Positions 1 to 11,630 of a DNA stretch of 64,000 bases are shown here, one piece after another (within the stretch, counting starts at the first letter, position 1; every line of letters begins with the position of its first letter). The notes beneath the pieces were generated by a model. It was not told the DNA's origin. It made no database searches and saw nothing but the letters and a program-made list of their open reading frames with translations. This DNA is from Alnus glutinosa (Eukaryota; Streptophyta; Magnoliopsida; Fagales; Betulaceae). The stretch lies in NCBI RefSeq assembly GCF_958979055.1, contig NC_084890.1, positions 1,488,001 through 1,552,000 on the forward strand, in the 5' to 3' direction. A program made the position numbers and the translations under genes.

Positions 1-1700
1 TCTGTTCTTTGCATGCTTCTTTCTCTCTCTTTTTTCTTCCTTTTTTCCTTCTTCAGTATCTCACATTCCACTTTCATTTTAGAATATATGTGTGCGACTT
101 TGTTTTCTTTTTCTTTTTTCCTTTTTTCCTGGAGGATAATCGTTTTTAAGTCTTGTGCGGATCTGAGGTGTTAAACTAGCCAAACTTTTAGCTCGAAGAA
201 GACAATAACAAATGACAAAACAGGCACTAATGTAATGGAAAAGAGTGTTTTATGATACGAAAGAGCACTGGCTGGACTTACTTTTTGGGTGCAAAAGTCA
301 TTGTTAATGAGCATAATAGAGGGCACAAACAGCTGGTAATTATATATAATGGAAAGAGTAATTATTTTAGAAATGCTTTAAGAATGTTGTGACTTGTGAG
401 GGGTATTATAATTTTTATTAAAAGTTTCTTACAAATGAACGTGATAGTGAATATAATATTTATCACATCACTCACTAAAACGTAAATTGTCACGTGGCAG
501 TCCGACATTTAATTACCATATTTACAAATTGATGTATTAGTTCACATGGTACTAATTGCATTAGCCACTAAAATGTAAACTACTACGTGACACTCGTTTA
601 TAAAATAGTGTTACGTGAGTTTATTAAAGATTGTTATGCCCCAAACATTTTATATGCTTCAAAATGTAGACAATTTGAGCTTCAAGGTAAAGTATTTACT
701 AAAATTTAGTACCTTCTTGAGCTTTAAGCCTTTATGTAAAGAGAAATGCTACTTTGTATTTTCTTGTTCTTCTTCCATCATCTTTTTCTAATGTGGCATT
801 ATCAATTCACCATTAATTTTTTTTTCTCTTTAATTAAGATCGATCTAAGAGTGGATTGACAATGTCATGTCAGCAAAGAATGGGAAGAAAAAGAATGAAG
901 AAAGATAGTGAGCTATAAACTGATAAAGATAATACCAAAGCTTTAATTGAAATCACAAGTACATTTATTACATATCTCATATAATTTTGTTCTATATTAA
1001 TAACATTGGTCACGCTTCTATACAATCAAAAGATTTTACCGCTAACTAAACCCAAATCTAGCTCTACGTACTTTCATTCTTAGTTTAATTTTAGGCTGCC
1101 CAGCTTGTTTTGTTGTTTTGTTTTTCTTTCCTATAGTAATTTTCTTCATGTATCTAAAAAAAAATATATATATATATATATCCAAACCTGGTCGATCCAG
1201 AATTTTGTATGCGTCATCAAAATACTAAAGCATGCCCCGCTCAACTTGAGCTCCGCATGTTAACCTCACAAATTGGTCTTGTCGAGTGTAACACCATGCT
1301 CGACCTTGGGCTCTATTGATTAACCCCACACAAATTGGGTACGTCGATCATACTAATTCCTATTATTTGCTCAACCTTGGGCTTGGAACATATAATACAC
1401 ATTTGAAACGAGCTTGCCTTTGTGTTAACTTTCCTTTCCGAAAAGTTTTATACCTTTTCTTATAAGGACAACGACATAAACTCTTATAAATTAATTTTTA
1501 AAAACGACATGTCTTTTAAATTATTAAAAAAAAATATGTTAAAAGCATATGTTATTAAAAAAAAAAAAATTGTGTTTCTTACATACTAAGAACACGTAAT
1601 TTTTAAAGGCTAGGTTGTAAATAAAAAAAAAAATTTAAAAAGGAAAAAAAAAAAAGAAAAAAGAAAAAAGAAGGGTCCATCTTCTTGTTGCAGGTTGGGG
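1..1700. other. AT-rich intergenic DNA, no gene seen
   Basis: No open frame with recognisable protein content is visible. The stretch at about 740-905 has weakly complementary ends (a CTTCTTCC-type left arm against GGAAGAAAAAGAA on the right), so it may be an old MITE, but I could not define termini or a target duplication. A short AT microsatellite sits near 1160-1180 and A-rich low-complexity sequence at 1540-1670. Confidence 0.6.
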
Positions 1701-1714
1701 TGACATGTTAGTAA

Positions 1715-2600
1715 CTTAGACTATCTCCAACAGAGTAGTTATTTTAACCAAAATAGTCAAATATAACTTCTTTTGCTTTTTTTTTCTTCTCCAACAGAAT
1801 GGTTACTTTAACCATTTTTCTAAATACATGAACAGTAAATAGCCAACATTGGCTATTCACTGTTCATGTGTTTAGACTTTTTTTATTAATTTTTTTCTCT
1901 CTCCCTCTCTCCCTCTCCGATTCCTCTTTGTCCCTCTCCGTCTCTCTCTGTCACTCTCCGTCCCTCATCTAAAGACTCACATACGAAGCTCTGAGGTCAG
2001 GGAACAAAAATGGCCACAATCACATGCTCAGCTCCCTTAATTCGCATCCCTCCTAATCACCGTACATATGTTCATGGATCGACGATGAGCCTCGATCTTC
2101 CATGGATCGACGATGAGTGACATTCGGTGGATGGGTCGACGCCAGTGAAGCTGGAGGTGGATTCTGTCGGGGCCCGCCAGATCCTCGACTCGTCTGGAGA
2201 TTTTGGTGGTTTTGTACCTTTTTTTTTTTTGGTGGTTCAGCTGTGCCCTTTTTCCGGTGGATCGGTCTTGATCGGTGGTTCCGTTGCTCTGGCCGTGGGT
2301 GGATCGACGTCGTGTGTGCGGTAGTTGAACGGCGTTGATCCGGTGGTTGAGTGGTGCGGTATTGAAGTGCCACTCTGGTGCGGTGGGTGCTTCTTCTTCG
2401 TCGTAGTGCAGTGGGTTGGGGTTGGGGTTGGGGGAGACCTGGGTGCTTCTTCTTTGTTGTAGTGCAGTAGGTTGGGGTTGGGGGAGACCGGAGAGTGAGA
2501 GAGAAATGAAAACAAAAATTAAAGAAAATGATTAAAAAAAGTAGAGAGTGAACTGTTGGAGAGAAAATAGGATGAACAGTGGTTAAAGTAGCAATTGTGC
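1715..2600. mobile_element. Possible decayed non-autonomous transposon
   Basis: The left part has two copies of a CTCCAACAGA.TGGTTA-type motif (about 1727 and 1790) and the right part carries the complementary CTGTTGGAGAG and TGGTTAAAGTAG (about 2550-2590), so the ends are partly inverted. The middle is GC-richer and G/T-biased (2110-2480), with repeats of a TTGGGGTTGGGGGAGACC-like unit. The open frames there on both strands are compositional and not genes. No clean target duplication was found, so the limits are approximate. Confidence 0.35.
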
Positions 2601-3370
2601 TTTTTTAACAGTTATTATAACTTTCATTTAGTATGTTACTATGGACACCCATCAAACCCCCTCTGCAAACTAAAGGGCCGTGCTTGTCTTTCTCTCCAAG
2701 CCCGTGAAGATAACCGCCCGAGGACAGGCCCAGGACCGAAAGCTACCGGGTATGGATCTCTTGTTGAGCTGGCGATTTCTCATTGGGTAACTCGGCGCTG
2801 CCTACTGGCTTCGTTTTACACAATTGAGAAGCGCATTCTCGACCTCAGAACATTTCCGATTCGCGACTAGCCACTCGTTCCGAGTTACAGGTGACCGAAA
2901 CTTCACATTCAGCTTCTCGGTATCACTCCCAGGTTCGTCAATAAATCATCTTCAATTTCTTAAAATATATTTTTTTGTTTGGTTGCTCTTTTGCTCTGTT
3001 AAGTGCAAAACCCTAGAGATTTTAGGGAGAGAAATGCGTAGAAAATTCGAGTTTTTTTTTCCTTAGAAACCAACGGAGTAATTAGCTTTACTGTCGAGTA
3101 AATTGGAAACAACTAGTTCTTCGTCTTTAGTAACTGTTTATATGTATATATATTTTTATATTTTGTGTTTTGGGCATAGTAGATTTAATGCATTTGAAAT
3201 AATTCAATATCTTGGATGAATATTTTGAATTCATCTGAATTATTAGATTTTCTAAATGGTAATTTTTTTATTAAATGGTTTAGATTACGACACTGAAATG
3301 CAATTTATATTAGTAGATAGGCAGATTGGTGAAATTCTGTGTGTATAAGCGAAGTGAAACTGTAACAGAA
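2601..3370 (+). promoter_or_regulatory. Probable promoter/5' leader of the SAD1/USP39-like gene
   Basis: This stretch directly precedes the first coding exon of the gene at 3371. From 2660 to 3060 it is less AT-rich than its surroundings and contains an AAACCCTAG-type motif near 3007, common in plant 5' leaders, and a possible leader-intron donor (CAG/GTGACC at about 2890). No conserved protein is encoded. The role is inferred from position only. Confidence 0.35.
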
Positions 3371-5825
3371 ATGAAATCCAAGAGAGAGAATGATGACTTG
3401 GTGGAGGAGGGAGGGTTTGCTTCAGAATTGAAGAGGCGGAAAGTGGTGGAGGAGTCATCTCCCTCGCCTCCACCTCTCCCAATAGCAAATCCTCTTGCCG
3501 GACTAGCGAATTATGATGATGATGACGAAGAGGAGGAAGATGAGAGGCATAGGCGTTCCGAGCAAAATGGCGATAGAAAGGAAGGTGGTCAACAAGATGA
3601 CGATGACGACGATGATGATCACCATGAGCAAGCATACAGTCAAGGAAAGCGAAGCCGTGAGGTGGAGCGCCGGAGGGACTGTCCTTATCTTGATACCGTT
3701 AATTGACAGGTATACAACTCGTCTTTGGATGCTCAAAATATTTTAACAACATTATTGGTATATTTCTGTGTGTAAATTCTGCATGTGTCTGTGTAATTGC
3801 TTTACTCGATACATAGAAGTGTCTTATTTTGAGTTGTGTGTTTATGCTTTAGAGGTTTTAAGTTTTGACTTTGAGCGGTTTTTTTTTCCTCACTCTGTCA
3901 AAGTTGTACGGATGTCCATATTAACTAGGGGCATATATCTGTAAAAATGCATTTTCAGTGTGTGGTCCATTGCTCTTCTATGTTTTTCAAGTTTTGGATT
4001 TTGATTTTGAGAAGTTCTGCTTTGTATCTCTCTCGAATTTGAATGTGTATGCATGTTTGGTCTGTGGTAAGTACTACCAAGGAAGAGGGAAAAAGTCTCA
4101 TGCATATACTCACAGCCTCGAAGCAGGGCATCATGTTTACATCAATCTTCGGACTAAGCAGGTCTATTGCCTTCCTGATGGATATGAAATTGACGACCCC
4201 TCATTAGATGACATTCGGCATGTTCTGAATCAAAGGTGTGCTTATGTTTTGGTTACATGCTTTTATTTTATTTCATCTCTATTGCATGTTGTCCCTCGAC
4301 CTTTCTCTGCACATCTGTGTGTGTTTGTGGGTGCAAGTGGCTGTCTATGCAATCACTTGTGCATGCATGTTTATGTGTGTGTAGAGGCCTACATGCATTT
4401 TATGCATGGATATGTGTTAGCATGTGGTCATGCTCATGCTTTGACTCTCATTGGATATGTGTTAGCATGTGGTCATACTCATGTTGTGACTCTCATTGGA
4501 TATGTGTGCTTGATCCATGTGGATAACAATTTCTCTTAGAAAAAAAAAATTACATTGGTCAGCTTCATTTTCTCAGTGATATTTGTGATAGTGATATGCT
4601 ATGTTTTGATACACATGCTATTGTCCATGTTTTATTTAAGATTTGAGTTTATAAAATCAGGTAATCTTAAGCTCTTAATTTTTATTTGTTTTTCTGCTGC
4701 TAACATATATGCAGGTTTACTAAGGAACAAGTTGAACAACTTGACAAGAACAAGCAATGGTCTAGGGAACTTGATGGTTCTGATTACCTCCCAGGAATGG
4801 TACCTATCTTCGGCCTTTCTCGCACAAAATTGCATTTTGTTTTATTGTTAGAGATGTTATTAGATGTTTTTGGGCCATTTTGAAGTATTAATCATGATTT
4901 TGGCAAATTTCAGGTGGGCCTTAACAACATCAAGGAGACAGATTTTGTGAACGTCACAATACAATCTTTAATGAGAGTTACTCCTTTAAGAAATTTTTTT
5001 CTTATCCGTGAAAATTATAAACAAAGCAAATCTTCACTTGTTCATCGATTTGGAGAACTCACACGGAAGATTTGGCATGCACGGAACTTTAAAGGACAGG
5101 TTTGATCCCAGTGATTTGCACATTGAATAAATAGTCTTGAACATGAAATTCATATTTATCATTTTTTTTTTCTATCTTTACAGGTGAGCCCTCATGAGTT
5201 TCTGCAGGCAGTTATGAAAGCCAGTAAAAAACGGTTTCGGATAGGCATGCAGTCTGACCCAGTTGAATTCATGTCATGGCTTCTAAACACACTACATTCT
5301 GATCTTAAAACAAAGAAAAATAATAGCATTATCTATGATTGCTTTCAAGTGTATATATCATTCTTCTTCTTTGCTGTCCACTTTGTTGTTAGTAGTTGGA
5401 TATGCACTTGTGCTTATATAGAATCTACTACACACTTGATAGGGGGAATTGGAGGTTGTGAAAGAGATCCATAACAAAGCTGTTACTGAGAAGAAAGAAA
5501 ACAGTGATGACCAGATTGCTCTTTCGAAGCTCACAGATGGTGGAATTGAACATGATGCGGAAACTTCCAGAATGCCGTTCCTAATGCTTGGACTGGATTT
5601 GCCCCCACCTCCTCTTTTCAAAGATGTGATGGAGAAAAATATAATACCCCAGGTATACTTTGACTTCTTTGTTAGTTTGGTTGCAATGTAAATGGGATTT
5701 TTATTTCTGTTGTCTTTAGTAGATCTTGCTTAAAGGGTTGGTTCTAATCAACTAAGGCTTTATGTTTTATTATTGATAGATATGAGAGAGAGTATTTTAA
5801 AATAACATGGAATTGGCGAATTGAT

Positions 5826-5881
<56 letters not shown>

Positions 5882-7902
5882 TAAATATGGTTGTTCCATC
5901 TCTTGATTTACATAGGCAGCATTTGGAGCCACTTTATTTGTATGGAAAAGTTTGAGAGAGCCAATGATTGGAGAATTCTTTTAAGACCCAGAGAGAGAGA
6001 GAGAGAGATTTTTAAAATAACTTGGAATTGAGGGAGATATTTAAAATAACTTCGAATTGAGATAAAGGGTTAAATATGGTTGTTCCATCTCTTGATTTAC
6101 ATAGGCAGCATTTGGAGCCACTTTATTTGTATGTAAAAGTTAGAGAGAACCAATGATTGGAGAATTCTTTTAAGACCCAGAGGGAGAGAGATATTTAAAA
6201 CAACTTGGAATTGAGATAAAGGGTTAAATATGGTTGTTCCATCTCTTGATTTACATAGGCAGCCTTTGGAGCCACTTTATTTGTATGGAAAAGTTAGAGA
6301 GAGCTAATGATTGGAGAATTCTTTTAAGACCCAGAGAGAGAGAGAGAGAGATATTTAAAATAACTTGGAATTGAGATAAAGGGTTAAATATGGTTGTTCC
6401 ATTTGTATGTAAAAGTTAGAGAGAGCTCCTTTCAAAAAAAAAAAAAAAAAGAAGTTAGAGAGAGCCAATGATTGGAGAATTCTTTTAAGACCCAGTTTGG
6501 TTCTCAGAAAGTAACATGAAAAAGGAAGGTCAGAGTGAGAAAGGTTAACTTGGTTTGTTTTCTTTTGATTTACATTTGCAGCATTCTACACCACTTTGGT
6601 TCCATACAAGAGCTGCTTGAAATTGGCCAGTTCTTTTCTAGCCCTGTTTAGTTCAAAAGACTAGGATCACAGTAAACAATGCCTTCAATTTTCAAGAGTG
6701 ATCACACAAAATTGAAGAATTTTCCATTTTCTTATATTTTATTCTGAGAATTGGATGGTAATTTTTTTTAAAAAAAAAATAAGAGGACCTTCGAGTGATA
6801 TATTGGAAGTGGCCTCGTGTTCTAGAATTTGGGCTGCTATCGATACTACATCTAAATTTTTATTTGCATGACATCAGTACTAATTATAACATTGCAATGA
6901 GCTCTGGAACAAATGGCACTTCCCTCCCCTATAAGAATAGGGTGGATGGTCAAATCATTGGTTCAAGACCAACTAGGTGTGTGTGTGTGGTAAAAGGTTC
7001 AAGACCAGCTAGTTGTATGTGTGTAACTTACCACGCAAAAAAGAAAAAGAGAAAAGAAGTATTAACTGGAACAGCAATCGTCTCCATCATTTGTTTAAAG
7101 AACACAATTATCTGAATCAAAGTGGCCTTTTTTCAGTTTATTTTTGGAAAAATGGAGTACTAGAAGTTGTCGATAGATATATGTACTAGAGAAAATTTGG
7201 GTTTATATATTTTTTTTTAATAGTGTTTCTCATGGACCAAATTCTTTGTATGATTTTGTTATAGGTTCCACTCTTCAACATCCTGAAGAAGTTTGATGGT
7301 GAAACGGTCACTGAAGTTGTCCGTCCTCGTATAGCAAGGATGATATATCGTGTTACCAGATTGCCACAGTATCTTATTCTTCACTTGCGTCGATTTACAA
7401 AGAACAACTTTTTTGTGGAGAAGAACCCTACATTAGGTAAGATTTCATCACTATATCTGTGAGTTGTATAATGAATCTATGGCTATCATATAAGTGGAAC
7501 TTGGCCAGTTCATGTGCCTTGTGCTAACTGATGTTGTCTTTGTCTCAGTCAACTTTCCTGTGAAGAACCTGGAGTTGAAGGATTACATACCCTTGCCGAT
7601 GGCCAAGGAGAATGAGAAATTGCGGTCGAAGTATGATTTGATTGCTAATATTGTTCATGATGGTAAACCTGACGAAGGGTTCTACCGGGTATTTGTACAG
7701 CGGAAGTCAGAAGAATTATGGTAACTCCATATTTAATTGATTTGTGTAACCTTGAATTAAAATGTAACAAGTATTGCAACGGACACTTATGACATTCAAT
7801 ATTTTCAGGTATGAGATGCAGGATCTGCATGTTTCAGAAACACTTCCTCAAATGGTTGCACTCTCTGAGACCTATATGCAGATTTATGAGCAGCAGCAGT
7901 AA
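3371..7902 (+). CDS. SAD1/USP39-like U4/U6.U5 tri-snRNP splicing factor, exon 1-2 junction damaged (possible pseudogene)
   Basis: Family: the UBP-type zinc finger plus inactive ubiquitin-hydrolase fold protein of the spliceosomal tri-snRNP. Exons: 3371-3709, about 3991-4235, 4715-4799, 4914-5099, 5184-5348, 5443-5652, 7265-7436, 7549-7720, 7809-7902. Exon 1 gives an acidic/basic leader ending CPYLDTVN. Exon 2 gives the zinc finger (CLVCGKYYQGRGKKSHAYTH, HH later). Exons 3-9 give the peptidase fold ending LPQMVALSETYMQIYEQQQ. The catalytic Cys box reads KETDF (Asp for Cys) and the His box reads GFY (Phe for His), as expected for this non-catalytic family. Oddities: an in-frame TGA at 3704-3706 where the family has Arg, and no AG before exon 2 (TTTTTCAA/GTTTTGG). 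All later junctions are GT-AG and in frame. Either this is a recently damaged copy or it is expressed with a different 5' end. The 1.6-kb intron 6 is full of repeats. Confidence 0.85.
5780..6500 (+). repeat. Intronic minisatellite, unit about 170 bp, 3-4 decayed copies
   Basis: Each unit contains GGGTTAAATATGGTTGTTCC, then a run with CTTGATTTACATAGGCAGC, GGAGCCACTTTATTTGTATG, CCAATGATTGGAGAATTC, a (GA)n tract and ATTTAAAATAACTTGGAATT. Copies start near 5878, 6067, 6223 and, truncated, 6382. A (TG)n(AG)n microsatellite at 5825-5878 precedes the array. It lies wholly within intron 6 of the SAD1/USP39-like gene. Confidence 0.85.
5825..5878. repeat. (TG)13(AG)14 compound microsatellite
   Basis: About 26 bases of pure TG repeat run straight into about 28 bases of pure AG repeat. 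Confidence 0.95.
6895..7045 (+). mobile_element. tRNA-derived SINE, partly duplicated
   Basis: It starts with CCAATGAGCT-type sequence (ATTGCAATGAGCTCTGG), followed by GGTTCAAGACC, which resembles a pol III B box. It ends GTGTGTAACTTACCACG and an A-rich tail. The B-box segment GGTTCAAGACCA.CTAG occurs twice, at about 6960 and 6996, separated by a TG run, so the 3' half was tandemly duplicated. Head and tail match the two SINEs at 39089-39370. It lies in intron 6 of the SAD1/USP39-like gene. Confidence 0.65.
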
Positions 7903-9600
7903 TATTGGACTTCAAATCCCATTGTTGAATGTGTATTGAGTTTAGATAAGCGTTATGTATTTTCAACACACAGATGATAAGAGAGAGGATTGAAAGTGTT
8001 AATCTTTTGAAGTGGTTGATTTGTCAATATGGAGGAAGCTGCCTGACTGAAGGAAAAGTAAGGCCATCATCTTTCGGTCTCCCAAAGTTTTGACTGTAAA
8101 ACCATCCATACATTGTTTTAGAAGAATTATAAAGGCAAAATATCGTAGTGTTAATAATTTTTGACAGTTTTATGTTAGTGTTTACTATTTGTATGCGATG
8201 ATTACTTTTTTACATGAGGAAATGGGAGTGGAAGATTTTCTACCTCGACCAACTTATCTTACACGATCATTTGAATCCACAGCCTCTGGATACAAACATG
8301 CAGTTTGTGGGGGTTACGATAGTAAGTCTTTCACATGGGTTAAATATAATTTTAACCATGTGTGTATATAAGTTTTTGAGCATCTTCTCATTTCAAGTTG
8401 ATTTGCCAAGTGAAAGTAAACTTAAACGGCAAACTCACAAACGGATTTATTGCGAATAATCAAAAATTCATGTATCTAATTTTTAAAATTAGAAAGTGAG
8501 CGTGAATTCAAATTGCATCTTTACTCAAGGATTTATGATACATTTGTCTCTTTTTACAGCACCTAAACCTAATCCTTGTGGGATAGGATTTATTTTACTA
8601 CAGACAGTATACTCCCTTGTCATATTCTTAACTAATTGTTGAAGCCGTTTTTTGGACGGTCAAACCGGTGATGAGGCTCCTACAAAACAAATAAAATAGT
8701 CACCTAAGGTCTGTGAGTCCTTGAGAAGACCGGAGACACTCTGATACTTAAGTCGGTAAAGGTTATCTAAGAAAACTGAATAGAGAACGTGATAAATGAG
8801 AGAATGTGTATATTCAATGCTCAAGGGTGTACTCTTTTTTTATGAGAAAGACTCATTTGTCTAATATGGTAACTTTGATACCAATAAGGTGTGATTTTTC
8901 TTATAGAGTGTGATTTACCATGTAGGTTGCATTAATGGCCATGTGGGTGTTTAGTTTCCATGTGGAGAAGATCTAAGAGTGTTTCTATTTGTTTTCCTTT
9001 CATGGATTGATTATCTTCCATTTAGAGATTGATTGAGTAGAGTCCACCTGTAATTTATATTTTCAACAGAAGCCTCTCGATTCCTATAGCGAACTTGTCC
9101 AACTAGTTGGGCTTTGGGAATTATTGGACTGTGAGCTTTCATTCTACTTAAAAGTTTAAAACCAATTGGTGTTAAGGGAGAAAAACTTGAATCTTTTATG
9201 GACCTCAACATCGAGCCTAGTAAGCCTGTTTTTAGAGCGATCACTGGGAGCAGCATTGTGTCACAACACCTTGCAATTGCCTATCTCTTACAATTGGATT
9301 GGCAATTAACTTTCGATGGGGCTTACGTATCCGAGCAAGTCTTCGACAACCTGAGCACTTGCTCTACATGTAGGTCCTATCGAGAGACCCATTACAATTG
9401 TAGTCGGATTGGCGATTTGTTGAAGTGGTATAATATTAAGTTTCATACAAGATGTAACCCCTTATGCCACATAATGTGTAAGCCTCCTAAAAGGAGGTGT
9501 GCGTAAAAATAAACAAATCATTTCAAGAGAAATAAAGTAAATAATACAATAATTTGATCAAATAAAAATATTACTATGGTTCAAGAGAAAGCAATAGTAT
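7903..9600. other. Intergenic DNA, no supported gene
   Basis: The first 100-250 bases are the likely 3' UTR of the SAD1/USP39-like gene. Open frames at 8189-8459 and 9198-9506 show no family I recognise. The latter encodes 102 aa with eight or so Cys but no signal peptide or conserved motif. The stretch around 8640-9130 looks like decayed repeat sequence without definable ends. Confidence 0.5.
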
Positions 9601-9637
9601 CGACTCAACACTGCATTACAACAGGCATTGCAAACTA

Positions 9638-9679
9638 CTTAGTATATGCTCTTGTTGAAAAACAAGAGCATATACTAAG
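9638..9679. repeat. Perfect 19-bp inverted repeat with GAAA loop
   Basis: The left arm CTTAGTATATGCTCTTGTT (9638-9656) and its exact complement (9661-9679) flank the tetranucleotide GAAA. ACAACAGGCATTGCAA occurs on both sides (about 9618 and 9733), and GCAAACTACTT occurs at about 9630, 9813 and 9846, so the neighbourhood contains small duplications. Confidence 0.9.
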
Positions 9680-10310
9680 CATCTATATTATGGACACTTT
9701 ATTATGTCTCCATTTATGAAAGGTCAAGCTAATACAACAGGCATTGCAATGCAAAGGGTTTTAAATAGAAGGAACCAATCCTGGTCCGGGATTGGGGGCC
9801 TTTCTAGGGCAGGTGCAAACTACTTTTTATTTTTTGAGAGGAGGTGCAAACTACTTGAGGCTCTATTTGTTTTTGGCTAAAATAATTTATTGAAAATATT
9901 TTTTGTACTTTTTTGTGTTTGTGAGATAGAAAATGATAGCAACGAAAAAAAAAAAAAAAAACTAATTAACTTTGCGACAAATATAAGACAAATTTTTCTT
10001 TTAAATTGAGTTGATTTTTTTTTTATTTTATTATTTTTTTTTTCTTTCTAATCTAATCAATAAAACTGATACATGTTCATAGAAGTTAGAACATAATTCT
10101 CATGCTCATTTTTAAGTAATAAAAAATGCATTTTGCATTTTTATTTGCCAACAATAGAATGACAGCGTTGATTTACTTATGGTGCAAAACTATTGTTTGT
10201 TAAGACATTAATAAACAATCTAAAACATAAAATACTAAAAAAATATATATATTTAAAATTATTTCATATTTATGTCATATTAAAACATTTTTTTAAAATA
10301 AAAAAACACT

Positions 10311-10740
10311 TATGCTCCATTTGTTTCTGCGTAAAATGGTTTCTAAAAAATGATTTTGGCATTTTTCGGTGAAGGTAAGGACAAAAATAATGGTCAACTG
10401 GAAAATGATTTACCCTTCTCAAAAAACGTAAATCATTTTTCGTAGATGTCAGACGCAGTCGACCATCTTTTAAACAACGCAGTCAACCTTTATGTTCAAG
10501 CAGTTGACTATCGCTGATTTTCGACAAGCCAGATTCCTGCATCGGTCGGTGCCGGAATCTGAAAAATTTGGATTCCGACGTCCGGCAACCGTCACCGGAT
10601 TCTAGTGGTACTGTGCCAGATTCCGGCCAAACTGGCCGGATCCCTAGCCATTTGGCCGTGATCCTCCCAAAACGATAGGATCTCGGCCAGGACGGCTGGC
10701 TTCTGGTCAATTAGCTGGGATACATATAGGCCAAATAAAA

Positions 10741-10771
<31 letters not shown>

Positions 10772-10945
10772 TATACAAGATAAAATTTAATTTTTTTAAA
10801 TTAATATGATTGAATAAAAGTATAAAAAAATATTTGTAATTTTTCGTATGCGTCAAACACTGAAAAATGATTTCAATGAAAAATATTTTTTTAAAAAATG
10901 ACTTCTCTAAAAATATTTTACAAAGATTAAAGAAACAAAGCTGGA
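10311..10945. mobile_element. ATGCTC/GTAAAAT-type non-autonomous element
   Basis: The left end reads ATGCTCCATTTGTTTCTGCG then TAAAATGG. The right end has AAAATATTTTACAAAG and AAACAAAGC, roughly the complement. The middle (10540-10720) carries a GC-richer block of ATTCCGGCCA/TGGCCGGATC-like palindromic words. A relative with the same ends and the same kind of core lies at 36216-36730. No coding capacity. Confidence 0.6.
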
Positions 10946-11630
10946 TACATATTCTGCAATTGAACTACATACTACTGTATTGATTTCAAGCCGTCAGGTG
11001 AGCTTGCCATGAGCACAGTGACGGAGGTGGGGGGGAGGGGGGTTGGCGGGGCCATGGCCCAAATTTCTTTAAAAAAAAACAAAATTAGAAGGTTGAAATT
11101 TGTTTGTTAAAAAATAAAAATAAAAAAAATATATAAGGTAAAAAACTAAAAATTTAGCTTATTAGCCCCTGTCAAGAAATATTTTTGGCTACTGGCTCTT
11201 ACCTATAAAAACTTCTGGCTCCGTCCCTATTAGAGCATGCAAAATGAAATTAAAAATTTGACTCATTTAAAGAATTCGAACATGTAATTTTGATAAACTA
11301 CTTATGAGACCTATATGACCAAATTAAAATTGAACTGCAACATGAGAGAATCTAAATGAGAGGTCAAAGTAAGGCCACAATTATTGTAAGGGTTGTTTGA
11401 CAAATGACTCTTAACTCTCCCTCTATTTCTTTTTACTTTTCCCGTGAAAAATATTTTAACTTTTTTACGCATTTTTATATTACATCAATAATTTTTTATT
11501 ATTATTTAAGTAAAAAAACTACTACAAAATAAAATATTCTTACTTTTCAATAAAGCATTCTTCAATTTTATATAACACTAATCATTTCTTACCGCACGAT
11601 ACACAAAATATTACACGTCGCAACTACTTA
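10946..11630. other. Intergenic, downstream of the wax synthase gene
   Basis: AT-rich sequence with no gene. The stretch about 11020-11240, with a G-run (GGGGGGAGGGGGG) and words such as TTTTTGGCTACTGGCTC, looks like decayed repeat. The last 200 bases include the probable 3' UTR of the minus-strand gene that ends at 11631. Confidence 0.5.

Noticed and set aside
2053-2515. Overlapping open frames on both strands (up to 106 aa)
   Set aside because: They lie in G/T-biased repeated sequence within a probable transposon and have low-complexity Pro/His/Thr or Gly/Trp content. No start context or conserved motif.
8640-9130. LTR retrotransposon fragment
   Set aside because: No TG...CA ends, primer-binding site, polypurine tract or coding motif could be found.
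9198-9506. 102-aa plus-strand frame with several Cys
   Set aside because: No signal peptide, no domain and no regular Cys spacing; the neighbourhood is decayed repeat.
9638-9679. microRNA precursor
   Set aside because: The stem is only 19 bp with a 4-base loop, too short for a plant miRNA precursor.
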